Source: Castellaniella sp040276065 (GTDB lineage Bacteria; Pseudomonadota; Gammaproteobacteria; Burkholderiales; Burkholderiaceae_B). From it: DNA of 64,000 nucleotides. This document shows, in pieces, positions 30,476-39,062 of the stretch. Position 1 is the stretch's first letter, and every line of letters begins with the position of its first letter. Below the pieces are notes generated by a model, which made no database searches, was not told where the DNA came from, and saw only the letters and a list, made by a program, of their open reading frames with translations. The stretch spans positions 62,001 to 126,000 of the forward strand of contig NZ_JBELOI010000007.1 in the NCBI RefSeq assembly GCF_040276065.1, written 5' to 3'. A program made the position numbers and the translations under genes.

Positions 30476-32764
30476 ATGATCGCCCTCAAGCCCAAGGGCC
30501 ACGCCCTGCCGTCCGTCGGTCTTCTCGTCGTCCTGGGCCTCGCCGCCGCCCCCGTCGGCGCCCAATCGCAGTCCGCCGGCGACGTGGCCCAGCTGGACCG
30601 CGTGGTCGTCAAGGCCGAGCAGGAACTCAAGCAGACTCCGGGCGCTTCGACCATCACGGCGGCCGACATCGAGAAGGCGCCGCCCGCCAACGACGTGGCG
30701 GAAATCATCCGCACCATGCCCGGCGTGAACCTCACCGGCAATTCCTCCAGCGGCCAGCGCGGCAACAACCGCCAGATCGATATCCGCGGCATGGGACCGG
30801 AAAACACCCTGATCCTGATCGACGGCAAGCCCGTGTCCGCGCGCGGGTCGGTGCGCTTCGGTTGGCGCGGCGAACGCGATACGCGCGGCGACACGAACTG
30901 GGTACCGCCTGAAATGATTGAGCGCATCGAGGTCCTGCGTGGTCCCGCCGCCGCGCGCTACGGCAACGGCGCGGCCGGCGGCGTGGTCAATATCATCACC
31001 AAGCCCGCCGCCGATACCCTCACCGGATCGGTCTCGACCTACATCAATGCGCCGCATCACAGCGACGAGGGCTCCACCGCGCGCACGACCTTCAGCCTGG
31101 CCGGCCCGCTGTCGGACAGCCTGGACTTCCGCCTGTACGGCAGTGCGGCGAACTTCCAGGGCGACGCCTACGACATCAACCAGGACCACGCCTCGGCGCG
31201 CGGCGGCGCCAACAAGGACACGTTCCCCGCCGGCCGCGAGGGATTCAAGAACCGCGACATCGGTGGCGTGCTCAGCTGGACGCCCGCCGCCGGCCACACG
31301 ATCGACTTCGGCGCGAGCTATGGCCGAGAGGGCAACATCTATGTCGGCGACACGCAGAATACGAACAGCAATGCCATCGTCAAGTCTCAGGTGGGCAACG
31401 AAACCAACCGGGCCTATCGGCAGGCCTACTCGATCACGCATACCGGCGACTGGAACGCCGATACGCACACCCTCAGTTACCTGCATTACGAGCAGACCCG
31501 CAACACCCGCCTGATGGAGGGGCTGGCGGGGGGCACGGAGGGTCTCTTCAACGATCCGCTGGCGGCCGGTCTCGGCGGGTACGGGGACATCGACCTGCGC
31601 ACCCTGACGGCGCATACCGAGTTGAGCCGGCGCCTGAACTGGGGCGGCGTGGACCAGATGGGGACTTTCGGCCTCGAATGGGTGCGCCAGGACCTGGAGG
31701 ACAACGCCTCGGACCTGGCCTCGCGCAATACGCCGAACGCCAAGATGCCGAAAGTGCCCTTCGCCTACACGCCCAAGGTCCACGCCAACATCTATTCGCT
31801 GTTCGCGGAGGACAACCTGTACATCGGTGAGCATTGGACCGTCACGCCGGGCCTGCGTTTCGATCGCCACACCCAGCAAGGCAACAACTGGAGCCCTTCC
31901 CTGAACCTGTCCTACCTCGTCGATGAGCGGTGGACGATCAAGGCCGGCATCGCACGCGCCTACAAGGCGCCCAACCTGTACCAGAGCAACGCCGGCTATG
32001 CGCTCTATAGCGCCGGCAACGGCTGCTGGGGCAATGCGTCCGGCGGCACCACCGGTTGCTTCCTGGTGGGGAACCCGGACCTGAAGGCCGAAACTAGCCT
32101 CAACAAGGAATTGGGCGTGGAGTACCGCAGCACCGAGGGCCTGGGCGCCAGCCTGACCTACTTCCACAACGACTACCGGAACAAGATCGAGGCCGGACGC
32201 ACGCCCGTCGGCCGCTTCGTGAACAGCATCGGCCTGCCGACCAATGTCTTTCAATGGGAAAACATCCCGCGCGCCGTCGTCCAGGGCCTGGAAGGCAACC
32301 TGACCTGGCCGTTTGCGCAGGACTGGCTGTGGTCGACGAATGTCACCTACATGATCGAGTCCGAGAACAAGGACACCGGCGAACACCTGTCGACCATTCC
32401 CGAATACACGATCAACAGCACCCTGGACTGGTCCGTGACCCCGGCCTGGTCCCTGCGCGCCAAGGCAACGGTCTATGGCGAACAGGAAGGGCCCAAGTAT
32501 GACTACTATGGTAATCCCCTGACCGGCAGCGCCACGGACAAGGTCCCGCCCTACGCCGTCTTTGGGCTCAGCACCCGGTACCAGGTCAGCAAACACCTGC
32601 GGGTGACGATGGGCGTGGACAATGTGTTCGACAAGCGCCTGTTTCGCGCGGGCAACGCCATCGGCGTCAATATGGAAACCCCCAACTACATCAGCGGGGC
32701 CGGCGCCTACACCTACAACCAGCCCGGCCGCACGTTTTTCCTCGAGGCCACGACCTCGTTCTGA
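30476..32764 (+). CDS. bfeA: TonB-dependent ferric enterobactin-type receptor (FepA/PfeA/BfeA family)
   Basis: Outer-membrane receptor that imports ferric catecholate siderophore using TonB energy. The 762-aa protein has a signal peptide ending at VGAQS, a TonB box (DRVVVKA near residue 41) and a plug domain. The plug contains the FepA hallmark runs IIRTMPGVNLTG, RGNNRQIDIRGMGPENT and LRGPAAARYGNGAAGGVVN. A 22-strand barrel follows, ending in Phe (EATTSF). AAGGA precedes the ATG. It lies 9 kb from the siderophore locus but is under its own strong Fur box, and is the best candidate receptor for that siderophore. The 3' end is overlapped by 52 nt by a convergent gene. Confidence 0.92.
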   Translation: MIALKPKGHALPSVGLLVVLGLAAAPVGAQSQSAGDVAQLDRVVVKAEQELKQTPGASTITAADIEKAPPANDVAEIIRTMPGVNLTGNSSSGQRGNNRQIDIRGMGPENTLILIDGKPVSARGSVRFGWRGERDTRGDTNWVPPEMIERIEVLRGPAAARYGNGAAGGVVNIITKPAADTLTGSVSTYINAPHHSDEGSTARTTFSLAGPLSDSLDFRLYGSAANFQGDAYDINQDHASARGGANKDTFPAGREGFKNRDIGGVLSWTPAAGHTIDFGASYGREGNIYVGDTQNTNSNAIVKSQVGNETNRAYRQAYSITHTGDWNADTHTLSYLHYEQTRNTRLMEGLAGGTEGLFNDPLAAGLGGYGDIDLRTLTAHTELSRRLNWGGVDQMGTFGLEWVRQDLEDNASDLASRNTPNAKMPKVPFAYTPKVHANIYSLFAEDNLYIGEHWTVTPGLRFDRHTQQGNNWSPSLNLSYLVDERWTIKAGIARAYKAPNLYQSNAGYALYSAGNGCWGNASGGTTGCFLVGNPDLKAETSLNKELGVEYRSTEGLGASLTYFHNDYRNKIEAGRTPVGRFVNSIGLPTNVFQWENIPRAVVQGLEGNLTWPFAQDWLWSTNVTYMIESENKDTGEHLSTIPEYTINSTLDWSVTPAWSLRAKATVYGEQEGPKYDYYGNPLTGSATDKVPPYAVFGLSTRYQVSKHLRVTMGVDNVFDKRLFRAGNAIGVNMETPNYISGAGAYTYNQPGRTFFLEATTSF

Positions 32765-33444
32765 GGCGCGTGCCGCGGCCGTCCGCGCGGGGCCGGCGCC
32801 ACCCGCCGCGACGCCAGGCGCCCCAGGTGGGCGAGGAATATCCGCTCGCCCAGGGCCCACTGGCCCAGGATCGCGGCCTCGATCTGGGCGCCCTGGCCGG
32901 CGTCGGCACCCGCCTCGAGGCGCTGGCGGTAGCCAGCCTGCCGGGAAAACGGCGTGTTGCCCTCATTCCAGTAATCTGCGTGATCGACCAGCATGGGATC
33001 GGCGCGCAGACCGATGTGCCCCGCCGCGGACGACCAAGGCCAGTGCGCCGGTGTATCCACGTAGCCCAGCGCCGCCGGCAGTGATTCCAGCCAGACCATC
33101 GCCGGCAGCACCCAGCGGCCCGGCTCGAGCAGGGCGTTGTGATAGCGGCCCTGGTAGGCCCGCCCGCGCTGCAGGCTCGCGCCCATGCGCCGGCCCAGGC
33201 CCTGGATCACGCGCGACAGGCCCTGCGCGTCGGCGGGGGTGCCCAACAGGCACAGGCGATCGGGGGTGATCACCCAGGCATGCAGCGCGAGCCCGTGCTG
33301 TGCGACCTCGCGGCCCAGCCAATCCCGCAGGCGCTCCATGTCGACCGCCGGGGCGGGTTCGGATGCTTGCGCGAATGCCCGCGCAAAGCAGGCTTGCGCC
33401 AACTGAGGGATGCGGGGGGCGTAGAGGCGAGGGAGTCGGGCCAT
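32713..33444 (-). CDS. RAYT/IS200-like transposase-family protein lacking the HUH motif
   Basis: A 243-aa protein of the Y1-transposase/REP-associated tyrosine transposase group. It begins MARLPRLYAP like many RAYTs and has the family segments YHNALLEPGRWVLPAMVWLESLP and HWPWSSAAGH. In active members the segment after HAWVITP reads N-H-V-H (the HUH metal site). Here it is DRLCLL, so both histidines are missing and DNA cleavage is unlikely. A candidate tyrosine remains at about residue 98-101. No REP palindromes or IS ends were seen around it. It overlaps the receptor 3' end. It may be a domesticated protein of unknown role or a decayed one. Confidence 0.7.
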   Translation of the reverse strand: MARLPRLYAPRIPQLAQACFARAFAQASEPAPAVDMERLRDWLGREVAQHGLALHAWVITPDRLCLLGTPADAQGLSRVIQGLGRRMGASLQRGRAYQGRYHNALLEPGRWVLPAMVWLESLPAALGYVDTPAHWPWSSAAGHIGLRADPMLVDHADYWNEGNTPFSRQAGYRQRLEAGADAGQGAQIEAAILGQWALGERIFLAHLGRLASRRVAPAPRGRPRHAPQNEVVASRKNVRPGWL

Positions 33445-33570
33445 GTGACGGTCGGTGTCCCGCGTTAGGATGCGTCGACAGGGGAACGGCCCTATTATAG
33501 AAAGGATGGCGCGCTCCGCCGCGCGGCCCGCACGCGTCGCGGGTCAATTTTTGGCAAGGACACGACACAC

Positions 33571-35988
33571 ATGCATACCAGCCAACCAGTTTCTCCCTCC
33601 ATTCGCCGGGTCGCGGTCTGCGGCGCCGGGGTCATGGGCGCACAGATCGCCGCGCACTGCGTCAACGCGGGCGTGCCGGTCATCCTCTACGATCTCGCCG
33701 CGCCGGACGGCGACAAGAACGCCGGCGTGCGGCGCGCCATCGAGCACCTGCGAAAGCTCAGCCCCGCGCCCCTGGCGCGCGACGATCTCGCCGACCTGAT
33801 CCAGGCGGCAAACTACGATGACGGGCTGGGGCTGCTGGCGGACTGCGACCTGGTGATCGAGGCGATCGCCGAGCGCCTCGACTGGAAGCGCGACCTCTAC
33901 CACAAGCTCGCCCCCGCGCTGAATCCGCGCGCCATCATCGCCAGCAATACCTCGGGGCTGTCCATCGCCTCGCTCTCCGAGGCCCTGCCCGAGGCTGTGC
34001 GCCATCGCTTCTGCGGGGTGCATTTCTTCAACCCGCCGCGCTACATGACGCTGGTCGAGTTGATTCCCACGGCCGCGACCGAGCCCGCGCTGCTCGACAT
34101 CCTGGAAACGTTCCTGGTGTCGCGGCTGGGCAAGGGGGTGGTGCGCGCCAAGGATACGCCGAACTTCATCGGCAACCGCATCGGCGTGTTCGGCATTCTC
34201 TCGGTCTTTCATCACACCCGGGCCTTTGGCCTGCCCTACGAGCTCGTCGACGAGCTCACCGGCACCCGCCTGGGACGCGCCAAGTCCGGCACCTTTCGGA
34301 CCGCCGACGTGGTTGGCCTCGATACGCTGGCGCACGTCGTCGGCACCATGCGCGACCAGTTGCCCGACGATCCCTTCAGCCCGCATTTCCAGGTGCCGCC
34401 CGAGGTGGACGCGCTGATTGCAAAGGGCGCCCTGGGGCAGAAATCCGGGGCCGGCTTCTTTCGCAAAGAAGGCAAGGTGATCCTGCGCCTGGACCCGGCC
34501 AAGGGCGAGTACGTGCCCACGGGTGCAGCGCTCGACGACGCGGTCAAGGACATCCTCGGCGAGCGGGACGCGGCCCGGCGCCTGCGCGCCCTGCACGATT
34601 CCGAGCACCCGCAGGCCCAGTTCGTCTGGGCCGTCCTGCGCGACATTTTCCACTACAGCGCCACGCGCCTGGCGGAAATCGCCGACAATGCGCGTGAGCT
34701 CGACGAGGCGATGAAATGGGGCTTTGGCCACCGGCAGGGGCCTTTCGAGATCTGGCAGGCCGCCGGCTGGCGCCAGATTGCCGACTGGATCAGCCAGGAC
34801 ATCGCCGCGGGTCGCACCCTGTCGTCCGAACCGCTGCCCGCCTGGGCCATCCGCGGCCCCGTGTGGGAGCACCAGGCCGTCCATACGCCCGAGGGTTCGT
34901 TCAGTCCGGCGGCCGGCGTCTACCGGCCGCGCAGCGCACTGCCGGTGTACCAGCGCCAGATCGGTGCCCCACGCCTCGTGGGTGAAGGGCCCGGCCCGGC
35001 GCCGCACATCGTGCACGAGGACGATGCGGTGCGCTGCTGGACTTTGCCCGATCCCCATCCGCGCGATGTGCTCATCGTTTCGTTCAAGACTCGCATGCAC
35101 ACCCTCGCCCCGGATGTCGTGCGCGGCGTGGTGCGCGCGATCGCCCGGGCCGAGTCGGACTACAAGGCCCTGGTCATCGGCCAGCTCGAGGATCCGTTCT
35201 CGGCGGGCGCCGACCTCAAGGCCCTGATGCCCGCTTTCATGGCGGGCGGCGTCAAGGCCATCGAGCCCCTCCAGCGGGAAATGCAGGAAATGTCCATGCG
35301 CCTGCGCCACGCCCGCGTTCCGGTCGTGGCCGCCATGGCGGGGATGGCCCTGGGCGGCGGCTGCGAGCTGGCGGTGCATTGCGCGCGCCGCGTGGCCCAT
35401 ATCGAAACCTATATCGGGCTGGTCGAGGCGGGCCTGGGCCTGGTGCCGGGAGCGGGCGGTCTCACTCATGGCGCGCGCCGCGCCGCCGAACGCCAGGCGG
35501 GGTGCGCGCCCGACGCGCCCCTGCAGGCGATGCTCAAGCCCTTTCTCATGGCCGCCGCCACCGCGCAGGTCTCCAAGTCCGCCCTGGATGCGCGCCGGAT
35601 TGGTTACCTGCGCGAATCCGATCCCATCGTCATGAACCGCCGCGAGCTGCTGTACGTCGCCGTGCGCGAGGCCGCCAATCTCGCCGATCAGGGCTGGCAC
35701 GCGCCGCTGCCGGCGCGCTTTGCGGTGGCCGGGCGCGATGCCTTCGCCACCTTCAAGGCACAATTGGTCAATATGCATGTGGGCGGCTTCATCTCGGACC
35801 ACGACTTCCACGTGGCCGAGCGGATCGCCTACGCCATGTGCGGCGGCGACCTCGATCCCGGCTCGCTGGTCGACGAGGCCTGGATGCTGGGCCTCGAGCG
35901 CGAGGCCTTCCTCGGGCTGCTCGCCAGCCCCAAGACCCAAGAGCGCATTGCCGGTCTGCTGCAGACCGGCAAGCCGACCCGCAATTGA
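33571..35988 (+). CDS. Fatty-acid oxidation multifunctional protein (3-hydroxyacyl-CoA dehydrogenase + enoyl-CoA hydratase, FadN type)
   Basis: Carries two consecutive steps of beta-oxidation. The 805-aa protein has the dehydrogenase first: an NAD motif VAVCGAGVMGAQIAAH near residue 13, the catalytic region FCGVHFFNPPRYM, and the C-terminal dehydrogenase domains to about residue 480. An enoyl-CoA hydratase domain follows (FSAGADLKALM, AAMAGMALGGGCELAVH near residues 545-605). This domain order is that of FadN, opposite to FadB/FadJ. It is followed 16 nt later by a thiolase, forming a beta-oxidation operon. Acyl-CoA dehydrogenase and ligase genes are not in the window. Confidence 0.92.
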   Translation: MHTSQPVSPSIRRVAVCGAGVMGAQIAAHCVNAGVPVILYDLAAPDGDKNAGVRRAIEHLRKLSPAPLARDDLADLIQAANYDDGLGLLADCDLVIEAIAERLDWKRDLYHKLAPALNPRAIIASNTSGLSIASLSEALPEAVRHRFCGVHFFNPPRYMTLVELIPTAATEPALLDILETFLVSRLGKGVVRAKDTPNFIGNRIGVFGILSVFHHTRAFGLPYELVDELTGTRLGRAKSGTFRTADVVGLDTLAHVVGTMRDQLPDDPFSPHFQVPPEVDALIAKGALGQKSGAGFFRKEGKVILRLDPAKGEYVPTGAALDDAVKDILGERDAARRLRALHDSEHPQAQFVWAVLRDIFHYSATRLAEIADNARELDEAMKWGFGHRQGPFEIWQAAGWRQIADWISQDIAAGRTLSSEPLPAWAIRGPVWEHQAVHTPEGSFSPAAGVYRPRSALPVYQRQIGAPRLVGEGPGPAPHIVHEDDAVRCWTLPDPHPRDVLIVSFKTRMHTLAPDVVRGVVRAIARAESDYKALVIGQLEDPFSAGADLKALMPAFMAGGVKAIEPLQREMQEMSMRLRHARVPVVAAMAGMALGGGCELAVHCARRVAHIETYIGLVEAGLGLVPGAGGLTHGARRAAERQAGCAPDAPLQAMLKPFLMAAATAQVSKSALDARRIGYLRESDPIVMNRRELLYVAVREAANLADQGWHAPLPARFAVAGRDAFATFKAQLVNMHVGGFISDHDFHVAERIAYAMCGGDLDPGSLVDEAWMLGLEREAFLGLLASPKTQERIAGLLQTGKPTRN

Positions 35989-36004
35989 GATCCAAGGAGA
36001 TCCG

Positions 36005-37201
36005 ATGAGTGCATTGCAACAAGCCTATATCGCCGCGGCGACGCGCGCACCGATCGGCAAGGCGCCGCGCGGCATGTATTCCCATACCCGGCCCGACGAT
36101 CTGCTGGCCAAGGCCATCCGCGGGGTTATGGCGCAGGCGCCGGGCCTGGATCCGGCCGCGGTCGAGGACGCCATCATCGGCTGCGCCATCCCCGAGGGTC
36201 CCCAAGGCCTGAACGTCGCGCGCATCGGCGCGCTGCTCTCGGGCCTGCCCAGCAGCGTGGCCGGCGTGACGGTGAACCGCTTCTGCGCTTCGGGGCTGAC
36301 GGCGATCGCGATGGCCGCCGATCGCATCCGCGTAGGCGAGGCCGACGTCATCCTCGCCGGCGGCGTGGAATCCATGAGCCTCGTGCCCACCCTGGGCGTG
36401 GGCACCTCCTTCAGCCCGGACATCTACCTCAAGGAGGACAACATCGGGATCGCCTACGGCATGGGCGCCACGGCCGAGCAGGTCGCCATGCGCTGGCGAA
36501 TCTCGCGCGAGGATCAGGACGCTTTCGCCCTGCGCTCGCACCAGCGCGCGCTGGCGGCCCAGCAATCCGGCGAGTTCGCCGACGAGATGTTGCCGATCGA
36601 GATCGTGCGCCGTACCCCCGACTTGTCCACCGGCGATGTGCGCGAGGATCGCCACACCGCGACCCTGGACGAGGGTCCGCGCCCGGACACCAGCCTCGAG
36701 GCCCTGGCCCGCCTGCGGCCCGTGTTCGCCGCACGCGGCAGTGTCACCGCCGGCAACAGCTCGCAGACCTCGGACGGCGCCGGCGCGTTGCTGGTCGTGT
36801 CCGAACGCGCCCTCAAGACCCATCAGCTCACCCCGCTTGCGCGCTTCGTGTGCTTTGCCGTCAAGGGCGTGCCGCCCGAGATCATGGGCATCGGCCCCAA
36901 AGAGGCCATCCCGGCCGCCTTGCGGCTCGCCGGGCTCACGCTGGACCAGATGGGCTGGATTGAATTGAACGAGGCATTTGCGGCACAGTCCCTGGCCGTC
37001 ATCCGCGACCTGGGCCTCGACGAGGCGGTCGTCAACCCCATGGGCGGCGCCATCGCGCTGGGTCATCCACTGGGCGCCACCGGCGCGATCCGTTCGGCCA
37101 CCACCATCCATGCCATGCGCCGCCACGGCTTGCGATACGGCATGGTCACCATGTGTGTCGGCACCGGCATGGGCGCCGCCGGGATCTTCGAGCGCTGCTG
37201 A
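36005..37201 (+). CDS. Acetyl-CoA acyltransferase (thiolase)
   Basis: Cleaves 3-ketoacyl-CoA to acetyl-CoA and a shortened acyl-CoA, completing the beta-oxidation round begun by the upstream gene. The 398-aa protein has the acylated cysteine in NRFCASG near residue 94, and the C-terminal motifs GHPLGATG and MCVGTGMG with the catalytic His and Cys. Its start at 36005 follows an AAGGAG ribosome binding site. The open frame upstream is shadow within the FadN-type gene. It is most like FadA/FadI-type degradative thiolases by operon context. Confidence 0.93.
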   Translation: MSALQQAYIAAATRAPIGKAPRGMYSHTRPDDLLAKAIRGVMAQAPGLDPAAVEDAIIGCAIPEGPQGLNVARIGALLSGLPSSVAGVTVNRFCASGLTAIAMAADRIRVGEADVILAGGVESMSLVPTLGVGTSFSPDIYLKEDNIGIAYGMGATAEQVAMRWRISREDQDAFALRSHQRALAAQQSGEFADEMLPIEIVRRTPDLSTGDVREDRHTATLDEGPRPDTSLEALARLRPVFAARGSVTAGNSSQTSDGAGALLVVSERALKTHQLTPLARFVCFAVKGVPPEIMGIGPKEAIPAALRLAGLTLDQMGWIELNEAFAAQSLAVIRDLGLDEAVVNPMGGAIALGHPLGATGAIRSATTIHAMRRHGLRYGMVTMCVGTGMGAAGIFERC

Positions 37202-37210
37202 GTCCGCACC

Positions 37211-38827
37211 ATGACATCCATGCCCGATGTTCCCGCCCTTGCCGCCGACCGGGCGCCGCCCTTGACCGATTTGCCTGAATGGGCGCATTTCGCCGCGGCC
37301 GCGCGGGCCTGCACGCTGCAGGCCAACGGCGTCCCCGACCTGATCGAGGCGCCCGGCGTGACCGTGGATTTCAGCGGTCAGCGCCATTCGGATGCCTTGG
37401 GACAGGCCGGCCGCGCGCTTCTCGAGGCCCGCGGTTTTGACGTTCAGCGTGCGCGCCTACTGGCGGGCGAGGCCGTCAACATCACCGAGGCGCGGCCCGC
37501 CTGGCACACCGCGCTGCGGGCGCCGGACGCCCCGCCCGAGGTCCTCGCCGAGCGCGCCCGCATGGACGCCTGGGTGCGCAGCGCGGATGCCGAGCGGCGC
37601 TGGAGCAACCTCGTGCACATCGGCATCGGCGGTAGCGACTGGGGCGTGCGCCTGGCCGTCTCAGCTTTCGGCTATACCGGTCTGTGGCGCCAGGTGCGCT
37701 TCGTGGCCAACATCGATGGTCATGCGATCGAGGGCGGGCTGGCCGGCCTCGATCCCCGCGACACGCTGATCGTACTGGCCTCTAAATCCTTCACCACCGC
37801 CGAGACCCTGCAAAATGGCGAGCGGGCGCGCGAATGGCTGGCGGCCGCCGGTGTCGATCCCCGGGCGAACTTCGCCGCCATCACCGCCTACCCAGAGCGC
37901 GCCGTCGCCTGGGGCGTGCCCGAGGGCAATATCTTTCGCCTGTGGGATTGGGTTGGCGGGCGGTTTTCCTTGTGGTCGGCGGTCAGCCTGACCACGGCGC
38001 TGGCGGTCAGCACCGACGTGCTGGCGGGCATGCGTGCGGGCGCCGCCGCCATGGACCAGCATTTCGCCGAGGCGCCGGTCGGCGCCAACGCGCCGGTGCG
38101 CATGGCGTTGGCGGGCGTCGTCAACCGCAGCGTGCTGGGGCACGGATCGCTGAACATCGCCCCGTACGATTCACGCCTGGCGCAGCTCGTCCCCTACATC
38201 CAGCAGCTCGACATGGAGTCTCTGGGCAAATCCGTGGACCTCGACGGCCGCCCGGTCGGCGTACCCACCGGGCCGGCCGTCTGGGGCATGCCGGGCACCG
38301 ATGCCCAGCACACCTTTTTCCAGTGGCTGCACCAGGGCAGCGACGGTGCGCCGGTGGACTTCATCCTGTGCCGCACGGCCGACCATCACTGGCCGGCGCA
38401 TCACCGCGCCCTGCTGGCCAATTGCCTGGCCCAGCGCGAGGCCCTGATGCGCGGCAAGACTTTCGAACAGGCGCGCGCCGAGTGCCTCCGCGAGGGCCTG
38501 GATCCGGTGCGCGCCGATTGGTTGGCGCGCCACCGCATGCATCCGGGCGGGCGGTCCAACCATCTCATCGTGCTGCCGCGCTTGTCGCCCTACACCCTGG
38601 GTGCGCTGCTGGCGCTCTACGAGCACCGGGTCTTCGTCCAGGGGGTGATCTGGGGCATCGATCCCTTTGACCAATGGGGCGTGGAGTACGGCAAAATCCT
38701 CGCACGTGGAATCGTCGAGGCGCTTTCCCCAGAGACACCGCCGGGCCCGGACGGAGGCGCCGCGCGGGACCGGGGCGCCGGGCACGACGCTTCGACGCGC
38801 CACTGGATCGAGCAGCTCAAGGGATAA
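37211..38827 (+). CDS. pgi: Glucose-6-phosphate isomerase
   Basis: Interconverts glucose 6-phosphate and fructose 6-phosphate. The 538-aa protein has the phosphosugar-isomerase motifs VHIGIGGSDWGVRLA near residue 136 and SKSFTTAETL near 197. It also has the conserved segments DQHFAEAP and GGRSNHLIVL, and a C-terminal FDQWGVEYGK region. It starts only 10 nt after the thiolase stop, so it is probably cotranscribed with two beta-oxidation genes, an unusual pairing. A strong terminator follows at 38859-38887. Confidence 0.95.
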   Translation: MTSMPDVPALAADRAPPLTDLPEWAHFAAAARACTLQANGVPDLIEAPGVTVDFSGQRHSDALGQAGRALLEARGFDVQRARLLAGEAVNITEARPAWHTALRAPDAPPEVLAERARMDAWVRSADAERRWSNLVHIGIGGSDWGVRLAVSAFGYTGLWRQVRFVANIDGHAIEGGLAGLDPRDTLIVLASKSFTTAETLQNGERAREWLAAAGVDPRANFAAITAYPERAVAWGVPEGNIFRLWDWVGGRFSLWSAVSLTTALAVSTDVLAGMRAGAAAMDQHFAEAPVGANAPVRMALAGVVNRSVLGHGSLNIAPYDSRLAQLVPYIQQLDMESLGKSVDLDGRPVGVPTGPAVWGMPGTDAQHTFFQWLHQGSDGAPVDFILCRTADHHWPAHHRALLANCLAQREALMRGKTFEQARAECLREGLDPVRADWLARHRMHPGGRSNHLIVLPRLSPYTLGALLALYEHRVFVQGVIWGIDPFDQWGVEYGKILARGIVEALSPETPPGPDGGAARDRGAGHDASTRHWIEQLKG

Positions 38828-38858
38828 GCATCGTTCGTCCAGCGCATAGGGACTTACC

Positions 38859-38887
38859 CGGCCCGGCTTGCCGGGCCGCCGGTTTTT
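38859..38887 (+). terminator. Rho-independent terminator after pgi
   Basis: The hairpin CGGCCCGGC-TT-GCCGGGCCG (38859-38878) is followed by CCGG and a run of five T at 38883-38887. It lies 31 bp after the pgi stop and ends the fadN-thiolase-pgi operon. The remaining sequence to 39062 is the promoter region of the NCS2 permease gene, with no ORF. Confidence 0.85.
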
Positions 38888-39062
38888 CCTCAGAAATACC
38901 AGGGTAATCCCTGGATTATGCGAGGTGGCGCAAGCGCCCTATATCGCTTGCCTTATGGTCGCACGCCGGTCGCTCCGGTAGAGTCTTCAAGACGGTCGGG
39001 CCCCGCGGGCCCCGCGAGTCTCGCCGGCCGTCCCCACAACCAATAGACCATTGGAGACAAGC

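Noticed and set aside
30413..32860. 815-aa minus-strand frame opposite the TonB receptor
   Set aside because: Shadow frame over a receptor with clear motifs; it also reads through the Fur-box promoter.
32713..33444. A complete IS200/IS605 insertion sequence
   Set aside because: No end hairpins or flanking target motif were seen, and the HUH catalytic motif is missing, so only the protein is annotated.
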